DNA from: Lepturacanthus savala
Taxonomy: Eukaryota; Chordata; Actinopteri; Scombriformes; Trichiuridae
Length of the DNA stretch: 64,000 bases
NCBI GenBank assembly: GCA_030544235.1
Contig: JARUPU010000029.1
Span: 1,984,001-2,048,000, forward strand
Direction of reading: 5' to 3'
Every line of letters starts with the position of its first letter. Positions within the stretch are counted from its first letter, which is position 1. Under the pieces are notes generated by a model. The model was not told where the DNA came from, did not search any database, and was given only the letters and a program-made list of their open reading frames with translations. Both the position numbers and the translations under genes were made by a program. Shown piece after piece: positions 39,301 to 50,274 of this stretch.

Positions 39301-39620
39301 TGTCTGGATGTAAGACTTCTGATGCTGCTAGAAAGCAGGGTTGTTTCTGTACTGGTTGCGGATGTAAGATTTCATTGCAGATTTCTGCCGTTGCCGGGAA
39401 GCAAGGTCAGTCTTGTACCGCATTTGAATGCGTGATTTCTGCTGCTCCCGGAAAGCAAGATTGGTGCTGTACTGCTTCCGAACGCAAGACTTCATTGAAG
39501 ATTTATGACGCGCTTGGAATACAGGGTCAGTGTTCTACCACTTCATTAAGTAAGTCCTCTTTTTGTGCCGATGCTGAATATAGCTTGCCCTCATTGCCTG
39601 TAACTTCTTCTCCTGAAATT
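39300..39620 (-). pseudogene. NPAF-type repeat region of the Helitron-like protein
   Basis: On the minus strand this region encodes four or five degenerate units of roughly 20 residues following the pattern R-Y-x-x-[ND]-x-A-F-x-x-R-x-K-S: for example QYSTNLAFREQQKS, RYKTDLASRQRQKS and QYRNNPAF. As DNA it is a tandem repeat of about 55-65 bp. Similar Y-x-x-N-P-x-F repeats are, to my knowledge, common in Helitron proteins ahead of the Rep domain. Here the repeats run almost directly into the helicase, so the Rep (HUH) nuclease appears deleted. Stops interrupt the repeats near 39340 and 39530. Confidence 0.65.
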
Positions 39621-40636
39621 CTGATCTACTGGCATATTGCAGTTTTTCAGACTGACGTCTGCCAGTGGTTCTCTTTTCACCAGAAGGCAAACGTTTGCTG
39701 ATCGCACTTGCTCGACGTGCAGTTTTCCTGCATCTGCTCGAGCCAACTCTTGAAACGTACTGCTTCGTTTTCTCACACAACTACACCAACGCTGGTGTAG
39801 TTGGTTGGACGCTGGTTCTGGCACAGCATCTGGAGTGAGAACCGTGTCAGCTTCACATTCTGAGGTGTTTCCTTCAAGAAAAACTGTACGTTGGAAGACC
39901 TCCTGACCGCAGCTTTGGTCCAGTGCAGCATCTGGAATGATAATCAAATCGTCTCCCAGTTCAAGGGTGTCACCATCTAGAAGAAACACACTTGGTTCGG
40001 TTTCAGCTTCTGACAAGACTGCAACATTATCCGTAGTCACATCACTGTAGTCCCTGGAGAAGGAAACAGGCATAAGCTCATAGCTGGCATAAGATCCACG
40101 ATCCTGCAAAAGCTTATGCACGTGGTCGACCAGATCACTGAAGTCAAGGAAGGTCAGCATTATTGCAGTGCCGCTATGGTATGGAAAACCGGTGGCTGAC
40201 CTCGAGTGAGAATCAAAGAAAACATAGCGGCCTGTGTCGTCACGAAAAACTGCTAAGCATTCAGGTGCGACCAGAAGAACTGCATGGCGGACATCAAGAG
40301 CCAAGCACTGAAGTTGAGAGGCAAAGGGCAGCGATACTTGACTTTGCAGACTGTTTTCTGCAACCTTGAGTGGCCAACCATGAGATCCATTGAGTTCATG
40401 GTAACATGATAGGAATGATCATCAGTAAAGACACATTTTGGCATCTGCTCAAGGGTCAAGTAATTATTTGTAAAAGTACCATCTGCAATAAGCTGCCATT
40501 TCACACCTACATAGTGCGTCTCCCTGAGAAAGCACTCTATCCAGAGAAACCCTATTGAATTGCAACCCCTCGTTGTGATATGCAAGAAAAGTAAGAGCCA
40601 TGCAGGTGCACTGTTCACCCGCAAGACATCAGAATG
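39621..40636 (-). pseudogene. C76-like cysteine protease domain exon of the Helitron-like gene
   Basis: The exon begins at a good acceptor (TTTCAG ending at 40637) and reads towards lower coordinates. The domain includes FTDDHSYHVTMNSMDLMVG (about 40440-40380), a frameshift near 40350, then VLLVAPECLAVFRDDTGRYV and FFDSHSRSATGFPYHSGTAI (about 40280-40150). A Phe-Asp-Ser-His block followed by G and a Ser/Thr-rich segment fits peptidase family C76, the fold of the deubiquitinase at the N-terminus of herpesvirus large tegument proteins. Relatives of this domain occur in fish transposon proteins. The conserved His is in FDSH. I could not identify the catalytic Cys with confidence because the N-terminal part is frameshifted. 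The part after the domain (to 39621) is acidic and low in recognisable motifs. The family assignment rests on memory of motifs and is an inference. Confidence 0.6.
39778..39803. repeat. Perfect 11-bp hairpin
   Basis: Arms 39778-39788 and 39793-39803 are exact reverse complements around a 4-base loop (ACGC). It lies inside the minus-strand protein-coding relic, so it is not in the position of a Helitron 3' terminal hairpin. Confidence 0.6.
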
Positions 40637-41171
40637 CTGAAATGAAGAAATGCATTGTGTTACATCTCTACCATGGAAATAAACACTGTTGCAGACATTG
40701 TAAAGCAGTACAATTCTCTATCCATGTTATCACCATAAAAAAATATGAAAACAAAAAGAGACCATTTTTAAAAAATGTTATCAATATCTATAAAATTAGG
40801 AATATGTAAACGTACCTCTGCCATCAGCTCCAGGACCTCAGGGCTAAACCACACCGGGTTCAGTGGGATGGAGGGCACGGTCTTCTACTTCCTCAGTATT
40901 CTATGTCTGTAAAGAAAAAAGGCAGAGTTTGGATTAAGAAGTGCATAGGAGACAAAACACAAAAGAAAAACTGTTGGCATTGTAAATATAAATAGGAAAC
41001 AAAAACAAAGGGTTAAAAATAATAAAAAGATAATGACCAAAAACGATGCAATTAAATCACAACATTATGTGCAGATAAAAAGCAGATAGCCATGAGCAGC
41101 AGTAGGTTATGGTAGAAAATACATTAGTTATTTCAGTAAACTTTCAAAGAAACAGTATCAGCCTATGTTAC

Positions 41172-41538
41172 ATTCTTGGTGGGACCCACCTGGGTCCACC
41201 GAGGAGGGAAGGAAGAACCAGAGACTGGAGCCTTGGCCTTCACAGACACTTCCCGTGAAACCTGTGGGGTTGGAGGTGTGAGCGGAGTCAAGCAGGCCCT
41301 TGGCGGAGTCTGTGGAAACAATGACAGAGTTTACAATAAAATAGTGCATAAGAGACACCAGACAAACAGAAAGTTAAAATCCACAATACAGCAGTTATTC
41401 TGTAAAATGTTCACACAACCAATAATGGTAGGTAACACACCTTCTTGGCCTGAGCCACACTAGTCCCTCCAAGAGGACTGGAAGGACGAGGTACAGGGGT
41501 CTCGACCTCCACAGACACTCCTGGTGAGACCGGTGTGG
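41172..41538 (-). other. Pair of duplicated proline/serine-rich exons
   Basis: Segments 41538-41441 (TPVSPGVSVEVETPVP, ends SVAQAKK before GTGTGT) and 41309-41172 (TPQVSREVSVKAKAPVSGSS, ends VGPTKN before GTAACA) encode similar peptides, each preceded by a CAG acceptor. They look like a tandem exon duplication in a disordered linker of the Helitron-like protein. Confidence 0.5.
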
Positions 41539-42017
41539 CTGCAGGCGGGGGGAGGAGGCGTCCGGGTTTTTTATATTAGACAAATGAATGAGATAAGATA
41601 CACCAGACGAATTGAATATGATGTAAATAAAGGGTAGAAAGTTACGTGTTGTTAAGTCTGTCAACAGAGACAATAAAATGAGACAAAAAACATTACCAAA
41701 AATAAAGAAATAAAGAAAGTGATAAACATTCTGACGTGCATTAACACATAGCAGCAGTGAGGTAAACTTCACAATACAGTGGTTATTATGTTAAATATAA
41801 TATCTTCTTGGACCGAGTCCAGGACACATACTTTGAGAAGAAGATTTGTTCAGTAAACAGGACAAGATTTCAAAATGTTTGTAGAAATCTCTCACCGTGT
41901 CCAGGAATCGTCATCTGTGTCTCCACCTTTATTGGTTGGGTAACATGTACTCAACTTCAAACATGTTCTGAAATCAATCATGGAATTATCTAGTCATAAT
42001 ACATCAAAGTAACTTAC

Positions 42018-42287
42018 ATTGCTGCAGGCAGCCCGGGCGGTGGTCACCAGCCTCTAGAAGTCCGTAGCTGAATCTGAAAGAGAAACTCTACGGTCCAGGT
42101 TATTACCGGGGGCCAACACAACAACTGCCTCAGGAGTGCGAGGCAGAGATAAATTTCGTACCTCGACCTCTACGGCGCTGGCCTTGGCTCCAGGGATGGA
42201 GAGGAGACCAAAGGAGATCCACCCCGGCATGGCCACGATTCCCTCCACGATTGAACACAGATGGGAATTGCCAACCATGAGGACAAA
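42018..42287 (-). pseudogene. SGNH/GDSL hydrolase-like exon
   Basis: The exon is bounded by TTTTGCAG before 42287 and GTAAGT after 42018 (minus strand). It encodes FVLMVGNSHLCSIVEGIV, PGWISFGLLSIPGA and VVVLAPGNNL. A G-[DN]-S-H block near the start and an [AP]-x-N-N block further on correspond to blocks I and III of SGNH-fold hydrolases, with GNSHL replacing GDSHL. The catalytic Ser would be in GNSHL. The C-terminal Asp-x-x-His block is not found, because downstream exons are degraded. A TAG stop falls after DSATDF. Substrate is unknown. Esterase domains of this fold occur in other retroelement proteins such as CR1 ORF1, but the spliced context here is different. Confidence 0.55.
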
Positions 42288-43117
42288 CTGCAAAAGAAAA
42301 GAATTGTTTAAGATGTGCAAAACCTCTAAAGTTAGTCTGACATTAATTAGTCTCCAAAAACTGGGCCAGAGCCGTACCTTGTCTGTTGACGGCGGAGGAA
42401 CCACGACCCTCTTGGTGTGCTTGGTGTAGTAGGACCTGGGCCAGGTCACCGGACGGTGACGGCTGCCACAACCCCGACCTGTAGAAATACAACAAAGGAG
42501 ATCAAAGTCTGGAACATTTTACATGAAAAAAGCCCAGATAACTGTTTACTGATGAGCAACACGAACCGACACGTTATAAACACATTAAAGTAAAAAGAGT
42601 GGGTCACGTAACAGGCCAGAAGCCAGGGACAGGGAGGAGGAGGTCCGACCTGGGGGACACCTGCCGAGCAGCAGGGACTAACAGGCAGGGCATCTGATGA
42701 ATGCAAACAGCAATGACAACAGTCAGGATTCACTCATTGGAGGATGATTCATTAGAAATGATAACCAACCAACCAAATAACCAACCAGAGGGAGACTTAC
42801 CTTTGCAGTTGGGGACTCTGTGGCGACGGTCCTCAGGGTCCAGACTCCAGGGGGTGGGGGCGGGGTCACAGGCGGGGTCATCTGAAATCAAGAAAACAAT
42901 AGCCAGGCTTTAAGAGCTTCAATGTTGTTGCAAAGATCAGTATTGTAGAGGCAGACTGTCAGAGGACTGGATGATGATGCTGGTTTTGATGTGTAAATGG
43001 TGACATGGTTTTGAGAAGACGTGGGATGTGGATGGTGCAGTTACCTCCTGGAACCAAGGGTCCAGCGGCCTCCAGCGCAGCGTCCGGGCCTGGGAGCGCT
43101 TCCCCTTCCATGGCATC

Positions 43118-43464
43118 CTGCACAGATCAAGCACAAGTTCCAAATAAAGTTAGTAAATGTGGTGAAAATGGCAGAGATGTATGGAATGTTCCTGTGTGAC
43201 AGGTGTGTGGGTGTGTGTAAATGCAGGTATGTGTGTGTGTGTGAAACCTGAGGAGGAGCTGCAGGAGAGAAGAGGACCACCACAAATGTTATTACTGATT
43301 ATATTAACTACATTGACTCACATTAACATTTAGTTTACTGAAATAATTTAACTACAGCAACTCACAACAGTAAGAACACAATCTATCAAACAAATCAGTT
43401 AATGACATTATGATCACATTAACATGTTAACACACATCAGTTAAAGACATCAAAATCACATGAC
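43118..43464. other. Intron-like AT-rich stretch
   Basis: No coding similarity is seen. On the minus strand it would be the 3' end of the intron before the exon at 43117. It ends at the 28-bp direct repeat. Confidence 0.4.
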
Positions 43465-43492
43465 TATGTTCAACTACACACACACACACACC
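43465..43492 (+). repeat. 28-bp direct repeat, left copy
   Basis: TATGTTCAACT followed by (AC)8 and C is identical to 59440-59467. The bases before and after differ between the two copies. It marks the left edge of the 15.9-kb inserted block. Confidence 0.85.
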
Positions 43493-43863
43493 CCAGTTAA
43501 ATACAAATAGGAGGAGACATCAGCCTAGACTGTGTAATCTACGGTTTAAATAAGAACTGGATATATTACCTTCTACATGATTGTAATGACATGTGGGTGA
43601 TGCGACTCTGTTGTGAGATGTGAATTACATCATCTCCTACACCTTGCAAGCTTCACGGTTTGTAGCTTGCAAGGTAATAACATTCGGAATCGCTACCTCG
43701 AGGTGGTTGCTTGCAGTAAAACAAACTTGTTGAGAGTAATTTTTCCAGCCAAATATTGAGTATCTGAAAGAAATGTGATAACGGGGTTTCCCCATGAATT
43801 AGATGTATCCTGGTGCTCATTGGTGGTGGTGAGCGAATACGGTAAGGTGACACGTTAGATGGG

Positions 43864-43959
43864 GGATCTGGCTATTGCCAGTGTTGCATTTGGGAGGATC
43901 CGGCTAATGTCGGTGTTGAGTTCGGGAGGATCTGGCTAATATCAGTGTTGCGTTCGGGA
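43864..43959 (+). repeat. Three tandem 32-bp repeats
   Basis: Three consecutive 32-base units start GGATCTGGCTA or GGATCCGGCTA and end TTYGGGA, with a few substitutions each. They lie near the left end of the 15.9-kb block and could be subterminal repeats of that element. Confidence 0.75.
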
Positions 43960-44768
43960 GGACCCTCAATCCTGCAAATAAAAGAAACAGAGCTGCAAAT
44001 AAAAGAAAACTACACAACGGAAGTGTGTGTGGGACTATTGGGACTAGTGGGATTATTGGCGGTGCACCTGTAGTTATTCAGAATACAAAAAATACGAAGA
44101 AAAGGTGGTTATAAAGCAGAAGTAATTAGGGGGCAAATAATTGTTTCTCCAGTAGGTGCCGAGATATGATCATTATGGCCGGCGAGGATGATTGATGAAG
44201 AAGACTGGAGTTTCCGCGCATGTGCGGGTTGTTGTTATTCTCCCTGTGACTGAGAGGGATGTATGTTCACTTGCTCAGCTTCCGCTGCACATAGAGATCA
44301 ATGTAATCCATCTAGTTAAGAGGATGGTTTAAATTGTTTTCAATAGTTTTTTTTGTCATTGTAGTTGGTAGTCCATGTTATGGTTGATGGACAGAACATC
44401 ATCAGTGTTTAGACAACGTTTTAGCTCAGATTTTTTAATCCTGGAAGTCCCAAACTGTCAATATCTTTCCAACTTTGCTTAAGTCAACAACTTCCCGGTC
44501 ACATGATACAAACCAAAATTAAATAGAACTAAATCCTGTGATGATTCCATTCTCTCATATTCTAATTTTAATTTCAAAACGGCGAAAAATATGCCTTTAT
44601 TTGTTTTCCGAATTTTGATTTGAAAACGAGAAATGAAATAAGTAGTTATCCGTTTTCCAATTTTGGATTCTAAAACGGATATGGAATGAACGAATGATAC
44701 TGATAATTCTTCTTCGTATTCCTCCAAAAATATGTGATAACGGGACTGAAGCGGGACTGTTGCTCAAG
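43960..44768. other. Stretch without recognised genes, upstream of gene A
   Basis: A direct duplication of CTGCAAATAAAAGAAA occurs at about 43974-44010. No coding similarity is seen. Minus-strand frames at 44479-44818 are AT-rich and look accidental. If gene A is read from 44769, this stretch would hold its promoter and 5' UTR. Confidence 0.4.
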
Positions 44769-46439
44769 GTAAAGTACCAAAATACCAAGAAGTACATCCG
44801 ATTAATGTCAGGATTCACCTTTGTGGATTTCCTTGCTCAAGGTGAGTAGCCATCTCATAGTTGCCCTCATAACAATACACAAGGACTGATGTTTTTGGGA
44901 TGACTATATTTTATGTTAAATTTGGGTACCTATCTGCCCTGTGGTGTTGTTCAAATCAAAACATGTAACTTCAGAAGTTAAAATCACCATGTCTTTTTAA
45001 AATCTGTTTTAATAAACGTGTTCTCTCTACAGTCAGAAACAAGCTTGGGCTTCCTGATGCTATGGAACTGGATGCTTTTGATGAAACAGACAAACTAATT
45101 GAGGAAGACATTTTTTCTGAACTGATAGAGGCCAGTCCAGATTAATGCCTTACAGTACGTGAGAGAATCCCTGATGCAGATAGTTACATTTCTCCGTTAT
45201 CCCTGAACTGTGTAGAAACAAAAACAAAAAACAACCATATCCCAATCAGTTAAAAGCTGGGAGTAACAATTGGCCAAATATGGAAAAAAACAAAAAACGT
45301 GATTTCTACAGGTGTATGATTGGTGTAAGCCTTTATAATTGGCGTTCTTTAAACTGTATGTTTGAAAAATTAGTTTTTTGTAACCTCATTCTGATCTCTT
45401 GAAATATATTATCCACCCAGCTCAGACCCTTGAGGAAAACCTCTTTCTTGAGATACAGATTGCTCCTGATCCAAGTGCCATATACATATACATATACATA
45501 AGTGCATAATACAAGACAGCAATTCAGGGGAAGGCGAGTCTCATTGTAATATCATTTGTAATGCTGTTTCCCAATTATCAGTTTAGATCTCATGTCTCTG
45601 CCTCTACTCATCATCTCTGTCTCTACTTTAATATGATTTTCAAAAAATATGTTAAGAGAATGCTCTGTATAATTGCAAAAACAGTTTGAAAATGTGGGAT
45701 CAGGTGTGATTTTTTTTTTAACCAAATTTATGTTGTATTTCTTTTAGACTTTGAAAAGAACATGGGATTCCCATATGCAGACGTGCATCCAGCTCGGAAG
45801 TCACACCCAATCTTAATGAGGCAGAGGCTGCAAAACCTGGGGGTGAGGATGTTATTGAAGCCTACAAGACAGAAATGTCACTCACTCACCGCACACGGAG
45901 ACGGCTTGTCAACATATTGGCCAGTCATCTGACTGAGAACCATGGGTGAGTTTTAAGTAAATTGGCAGATTGTAAATATTATAGTAAAAAAGTTGAATGT
46001 TCAGCAAATAGCATTGAATTAACAAAGCCAGGGTGGCATTTTTCTATTATGTTTTTGGATTTTGTTTTAATAATATGATCTTAACATGTTTATATGAACA
46101 GTATTAGCACATCTATTGGTTTGACCCAGGATGAACTATTTTGGTAACTATCCTTGTTTCTTAAGGAGGATGCCATCCCGTAAACATAGGGTATGCCCTG
46201 GGAATTATAACACTCTCTCCTCCACTCAGGGATCCTTTTTCTCCAAAGGGCTATGTAAGTTTAAATCAAGATGACTTCAACACACCAGTTTTACTGACAA
46301 TGGTTTTGGCATTTTAGTTTTAAGTCACTAATGTATCACAGACAATAACAAAACACCACCAAAGTTAAAATAAATACTTTAAACATGAGTGTGCCACAAA
46401 GTTTAATTCTGTCATAATATTTGTCATCTAATGAGTGAA

Positions 46440-48798
46440 ATGCTCTCTTTTAAAACAGTATAAATGTAGTTTATTGGATACTTCAGATGAACTACCATCT
46501 GACAAAACTTTTTTGTAAACAGAACTGACATCTCTTTCTCTTACTTGCTCTAGCTGGGGAAGTGGCTGTGGTAGCTGGATCCTCAGGTTTATCAGGAGCT
46601 CCTGCACTCTGAATTAGGCTTTTCCCGATCCAATATCGGCATCGGATCAGCCACCGATATTGGCAGAAATATGCATATCGGTATCGGCGCAGCACATGTT
46701 CAAAAAACAAAAAATCCGATCCGTTAAAAAAAAGTCAGGGTTTTCCAGCGCACCTATTCAGATAATCCATTCCAGTTTTTTGCTGTGGTTTCGCTAAAAT
46801 CCGGTCCGCATTTTCCAGCACACCAGCATTAGCGTCTCCCCACATTTGTTTAGCTCGGCTCGCCTCGCGTTGCATAGCAACCAGAGACGCACTCAGACTT
46901 GTCGCTCCGTGGCAAACGGCACAGACAGACACCGAAAGAGCGTAGATTACACTGAAACAAGCACACTGGAATTGGTCCAGCACTCGGATAATGTAACTAA
47001 TGTGACTTTAGTACATTGTTTTCTTTAACATGGGATGTTGACTTCTTCTCCTTTTTCTTCTCTGCGGAAATGTGAGCACGACTCCGGTGACTGGACTCGA
47101 CTGTGTGTCACCTGATGCAGGAATAACGACGCACCAAAAAAAAAAAACAAAAAAAAAAAAAAAAAGTGTTAAACCAGCATGTCTAAACAGAGAGAAGATG
47201 TATAACAGGATGTTGAATATCCATTCAATGTGACAAAAAAAACGTTTATTTAGACGTCTTTATTCTGAAAATCCCACTTTGAAAAAACTTTATTTAAAAC
47301 ACTCCAGACCGCCATTACATTTTTTAGCTTGCACACCCCCGAGTGCTCGGACTGCAGTCAGGGCAAACAGTTGAAGGCAGTGTGTAGATAGAGATGGAGC
47401 AAAAAGTGTGGAGGAGATTGGGGAGTAGAGGGCATTTTTGTTTTTAAATAGTTAACAATATTATTTGCACTGTTTTTAAAGCCTTAGTTTACACATGCTC
47501 AAGAGCAGAGTACTGATGCTGAGTTAATAGACTATTTCGGTATCGGCCACCAGTATCGGTATCGGCTCGGATGGGCAAATACAATATCGGTATCGGATCG
47601 GAAGTGCAAAAAGCTGGATCGGGACATCCCTACTCTGAATAGCTTTCTGCTGAGGCTTCTGTGCGGGGGACATGCTTCCTTCTTTCAATGAATGGAGTTA
47701 CAAGTGCCTTTCCTGGCTGCTCCAGGAACACCCTCCTCTTGTTCTTCTTATGAGATATCCAGGTCGGGTTGATCTCTCTCCAAATCACAACGGCATTGTA
47801 GGAGGAAACATCAATGATGTTGTGGAAGATGACCAGGGGCCAGCGGGCAGTCATCCTTCTGCAGCTGTATGTTCCAATCACCTTATCTAGATTGTCCACA
47901 CCTCCTTTGTTGCAGTTGTAGTCTAGGATGATGACTGTTCACGATCACTAATGTCAGTGTGCTCATAAGAACTACATTCTTGTTTTTCTTTGAGAGGTAA
48001 GAAACTACAGTGGTCATGGCCATGAAGGCGAACTTTGATGAGAAGACCTCTCTCTCCTTTGATGAAAGCAGTGCTGGTAGGAGCTCAGGCTTGTTCTTTC
48101 GAACTGTACCAACCATGGTGATCTTCCTCTTCAGGAGCTGCTGTCCAAGTTCATAAGATGATTTATCATGCTCTGGGTTATATTCCTCCCCATCTTCTTC
48201 TTCTGATACATCCTCCACTCCCTCTCCTGAATCAGAGTTGTCTTGTTGGACATCAGAAAAAATCAGCTCTAGAACTTCAACGTCATAACGAACACTCATG
48301 GCGCCAGCACAGAAGGAATTTGGGTTCCTGTCACCGGCAGCACCTTTATAACCCCTTGAAATACACAAAAAAGAGCTCTGCCGTCTGCGAGAATGCCACC
48401 TATCTTGTCTTGTTTATGTCTTCTACTGTCTTGTTCATGTTTACTGTTAATTAATCTGAGACTGATCAAAGGCACAGCAATCCATGATAAGACCACCTGA
48501 TTTGTCTTGTTTACTTCTGCTACTGATTGATCTGAGACACACCTAAAACATTGTAACATTCTGTGGTGTGTAAATAACTCTGTGACCTTGATTTCAACTC
48601 TATTTGCCTCACGGGTCATTTTGACCCGAAGACCACCTTTGTAAATTTTTTTGTACAGCTTACATGGAAATGTGAATAAAAACATTTCTTTTTTTATACT
48701 GTTGGGGCCAATCTAGGAAAAGTCATGAAATTTAAAGTTAAAAAAAATAGCATTTAGGGGATTTCTTTTTGGTTTTTAACACAGTGGCAACAGGAGGG
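46440..48798 (-). mobile_element. piggyBac-family transposon relic, internally deleted
   Basis: On the minus strand 48298-47883 encodes an acidic N-terminus (LELIFSDVQQDNSDSGEG) joined to the late catalytic part (GQQLLKRKITMVGTVRKNKP, LSSKEREVFSSKFAF, SYLSKKNKNVVLMST). After a frameshift, 47899-47641 continues with DNLDKVIGTYSCRRMTARWP and NPTW. 46606-46492 holds the basic C-terminal tail ahead of the cysteine-rich ribbon (ASKRKRCQFC). The N-terminal catalytic region with the first DDD residues is missing, so the transposase is inactive. The right end reads, on the minus strand, CCCTCCTGTTGCCACTG directly after TTAA (48799-48802), typical of fish piggyBacs. The left TTAA terminus was not identified. 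It sits in an intron of gene A and is itself split by the MITE at 46615-47632. Confidence 0.85.
46615..47632. mobile_element. 1018-bp hAT-type MITE with 8-bp target-site duplication
   Basis: The element starts TAGGCTTTTCCCGATCC and ends with the complement of TAGGGATGTCCCGATCC. Both ends continue into the TATCGG/GGATCGG-rich sequence typical of fish hAT MITEs. It is flanked by perfect CTCTGAAT duplications at 46607-46614 and 47633-47640. Removing it rejoins the piggyBac C-terminal reading frame region. No transposase is encoded. It has an A-rich tract at 47138-47165. Confidence 0.92.
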
Positions 48799-48802
48799 TT
48801 AA

Positions 48803-48818
48803 TGATGTTTTACGACAG
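48803..48818 (+). other. Remnant of gene A intron between piggyBac end and exon 5
   Basis: After the piggyBac TTAA only TGATGTTTTACGACAG remains before the exon at 48819. The insertion therefore lies 16-20 bases from a splice acceptor. Confidence 0.6.
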
Positions 48819-49743
48819 GAGCACTTCTATGATGGGGAGAAAGGCACTGGATATTTAGCATGGCGCCTTAAGACCATGTCCAGGTATACAGCAAAAAGAC
48901 CAGCCAAGACAGCTGCATTGGTTGAAGCACAAGGACCAAAGCGCCGAAGATTGGCCACTTTACCTGAGCAGCTTGATGAAGATGCATGCAGGGAAGCCAT
49001 CATTTCTGAATCACCCCCATGATAAAGCAAGTGTGTTTCAGAAAATGAACATGACCTTTCAGTTTCGCCAAAACCGGCAAGAACGGCAGATGTTTCTAAA
49101 ACATTTCCATGGTACTTTGATGTTTGATGTCAAAGGGCTGGTGAGTTATTTATTTAGAGTTTACTATTTTGTTTCTTGAATTTAAGTACAATATGCTGAT
49201 TTTTTTCAAATGTTTGTGCATTTATGATTCTATGATCAACAGCTGAATCAAGACTTCGTTCTACTGTTTGGAACTGAAACAGCCTCCAAGATGCTTGAGA
49301 AGTGGGACACAACTTTCAGGTCCAAGATTATCAGTGAGGCTAAACACCTTACTCAGTCAATTGACCTGTGCCGACTTCTAAAAGCTGCTGAGAAACAGAC
49401 AGACAACGATGATGACAGTAAGCTAATGAACATGTTTGATTTTTATTCTTTACTGCAAGTGCTGGTTAATGGGGTATTCTTGCATGATACTAATGGGCTT
49501 TTTTCTCCATCTTATTTTCCTACTGATAGGGTGGGACAGTGACATGGCTTCTCTGCTGCTCCTTCTCCATCTCCTACCACCCACAGCTGGATGGAAGAGG
49601 ACTAAGATAAGTCCCAGTGATGCAGTGGACAAAATGTTGCACTTTCACAAGGTATGCATGTCTTCTATTATCTAAACAGTATTTTATATGTATTAACTCA
49701 ATTTGAAATTCACTGAAATGAAAGTCTTCTCTCTCTTGCCCTC

Positions 49744-49863
<120 letters not shown>

Positions 49864-50274
49864 CTCTTGTCCCCCACAAAAAAAACACCTCAACTTAGTC
49901 CCAGCTGAGCTGAGCTGAGCTGGCAAAACATCGGTGTGAGGTGTTGATGTTCTATTTTTTAGTCATGCTGCAGCCTGGATTAACACCTTTGGAAGAGGGA
50001 TGGAAGACAACCATACATCCTTGCTGTGCATCGAACCAAGAACACGATTGACACGTTCTACATTGTTGTGGACCAACAGCTCATCCCCTGCCAAGTCACT
50101 AGCTCATTGGGTGGATTTGATGAACTCTTTAATTCCATTATGTGCTCAACCTGTCTTATGAGGAGTACCTGGGCCAGCTCTTCACCTTTGTGCAAACAGT
50201 CTACAACATTGACATAGAAACAACCAATGAGTCTCCCAGAGTTTGTGAGCTAAGTCCTAAACTAAAGTACACAA

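Larger units (their letters stand above)
40816..43117 (-). pseudogene. Upstream exons of the composite Helitron-like gene (SGNH-bearing)
   Basis: Seven exon-like segments with matching GT/AG borders line up on the minus strand: 43117-43045 (MPWKGKRSQARTLRWRPLD), 42881-42801 (proline-rich), 42478-42378 (SYYTKHTKRVVVPPPSTDK), 42287-42018 (SGNH-like), 41538-41441, 41309-41172 (two similar Pro/Ser-rich exons) and 40906-40816 (IPLNPVWFSPEVLELMAE). They are followed after a 179-bp intron by the C76-like exon at 40636. Phases could be followed between several of them. The LNPVWFSPEVL segment and the VGNSHL segment recur together, as I remember, in large fish transposon-encoded proteins. An in-frame TAG after SDSATDF shows decay. 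The gene order suggests one long transcript that begins further upstream, possibly at 60366-60500. Confidence 0.6.

Noticed and set aside
39778..39803. Helitron 3' terminal hairpin
   Set aside because: It lies within the protein-coding relic, not near a CTRR end, and the helicase continues beyond it.
39621..40636. An integrated herpesvirus because of the C76-like protease motifs
   Set aside because: No capsid, polymerase, terminase or other herpesvirus genes are present. The domain is joined to Helitron-type repeats and a PIF1 helicase and is flanked by spliced exons, so a transposon origin fits better.
41395..41772. Minus-strand 125-codon frame as one continuous protein
   Set aside because: Only 41538-41441 has exon-like borders and similarity to the neighbouring exon; the rest reads through intron sequence.
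44479..44818. Two overlapping minus-strand frames near gene A
   Set aside because: AT-rich, no family resemblance, and opposite to the exon of gene A.
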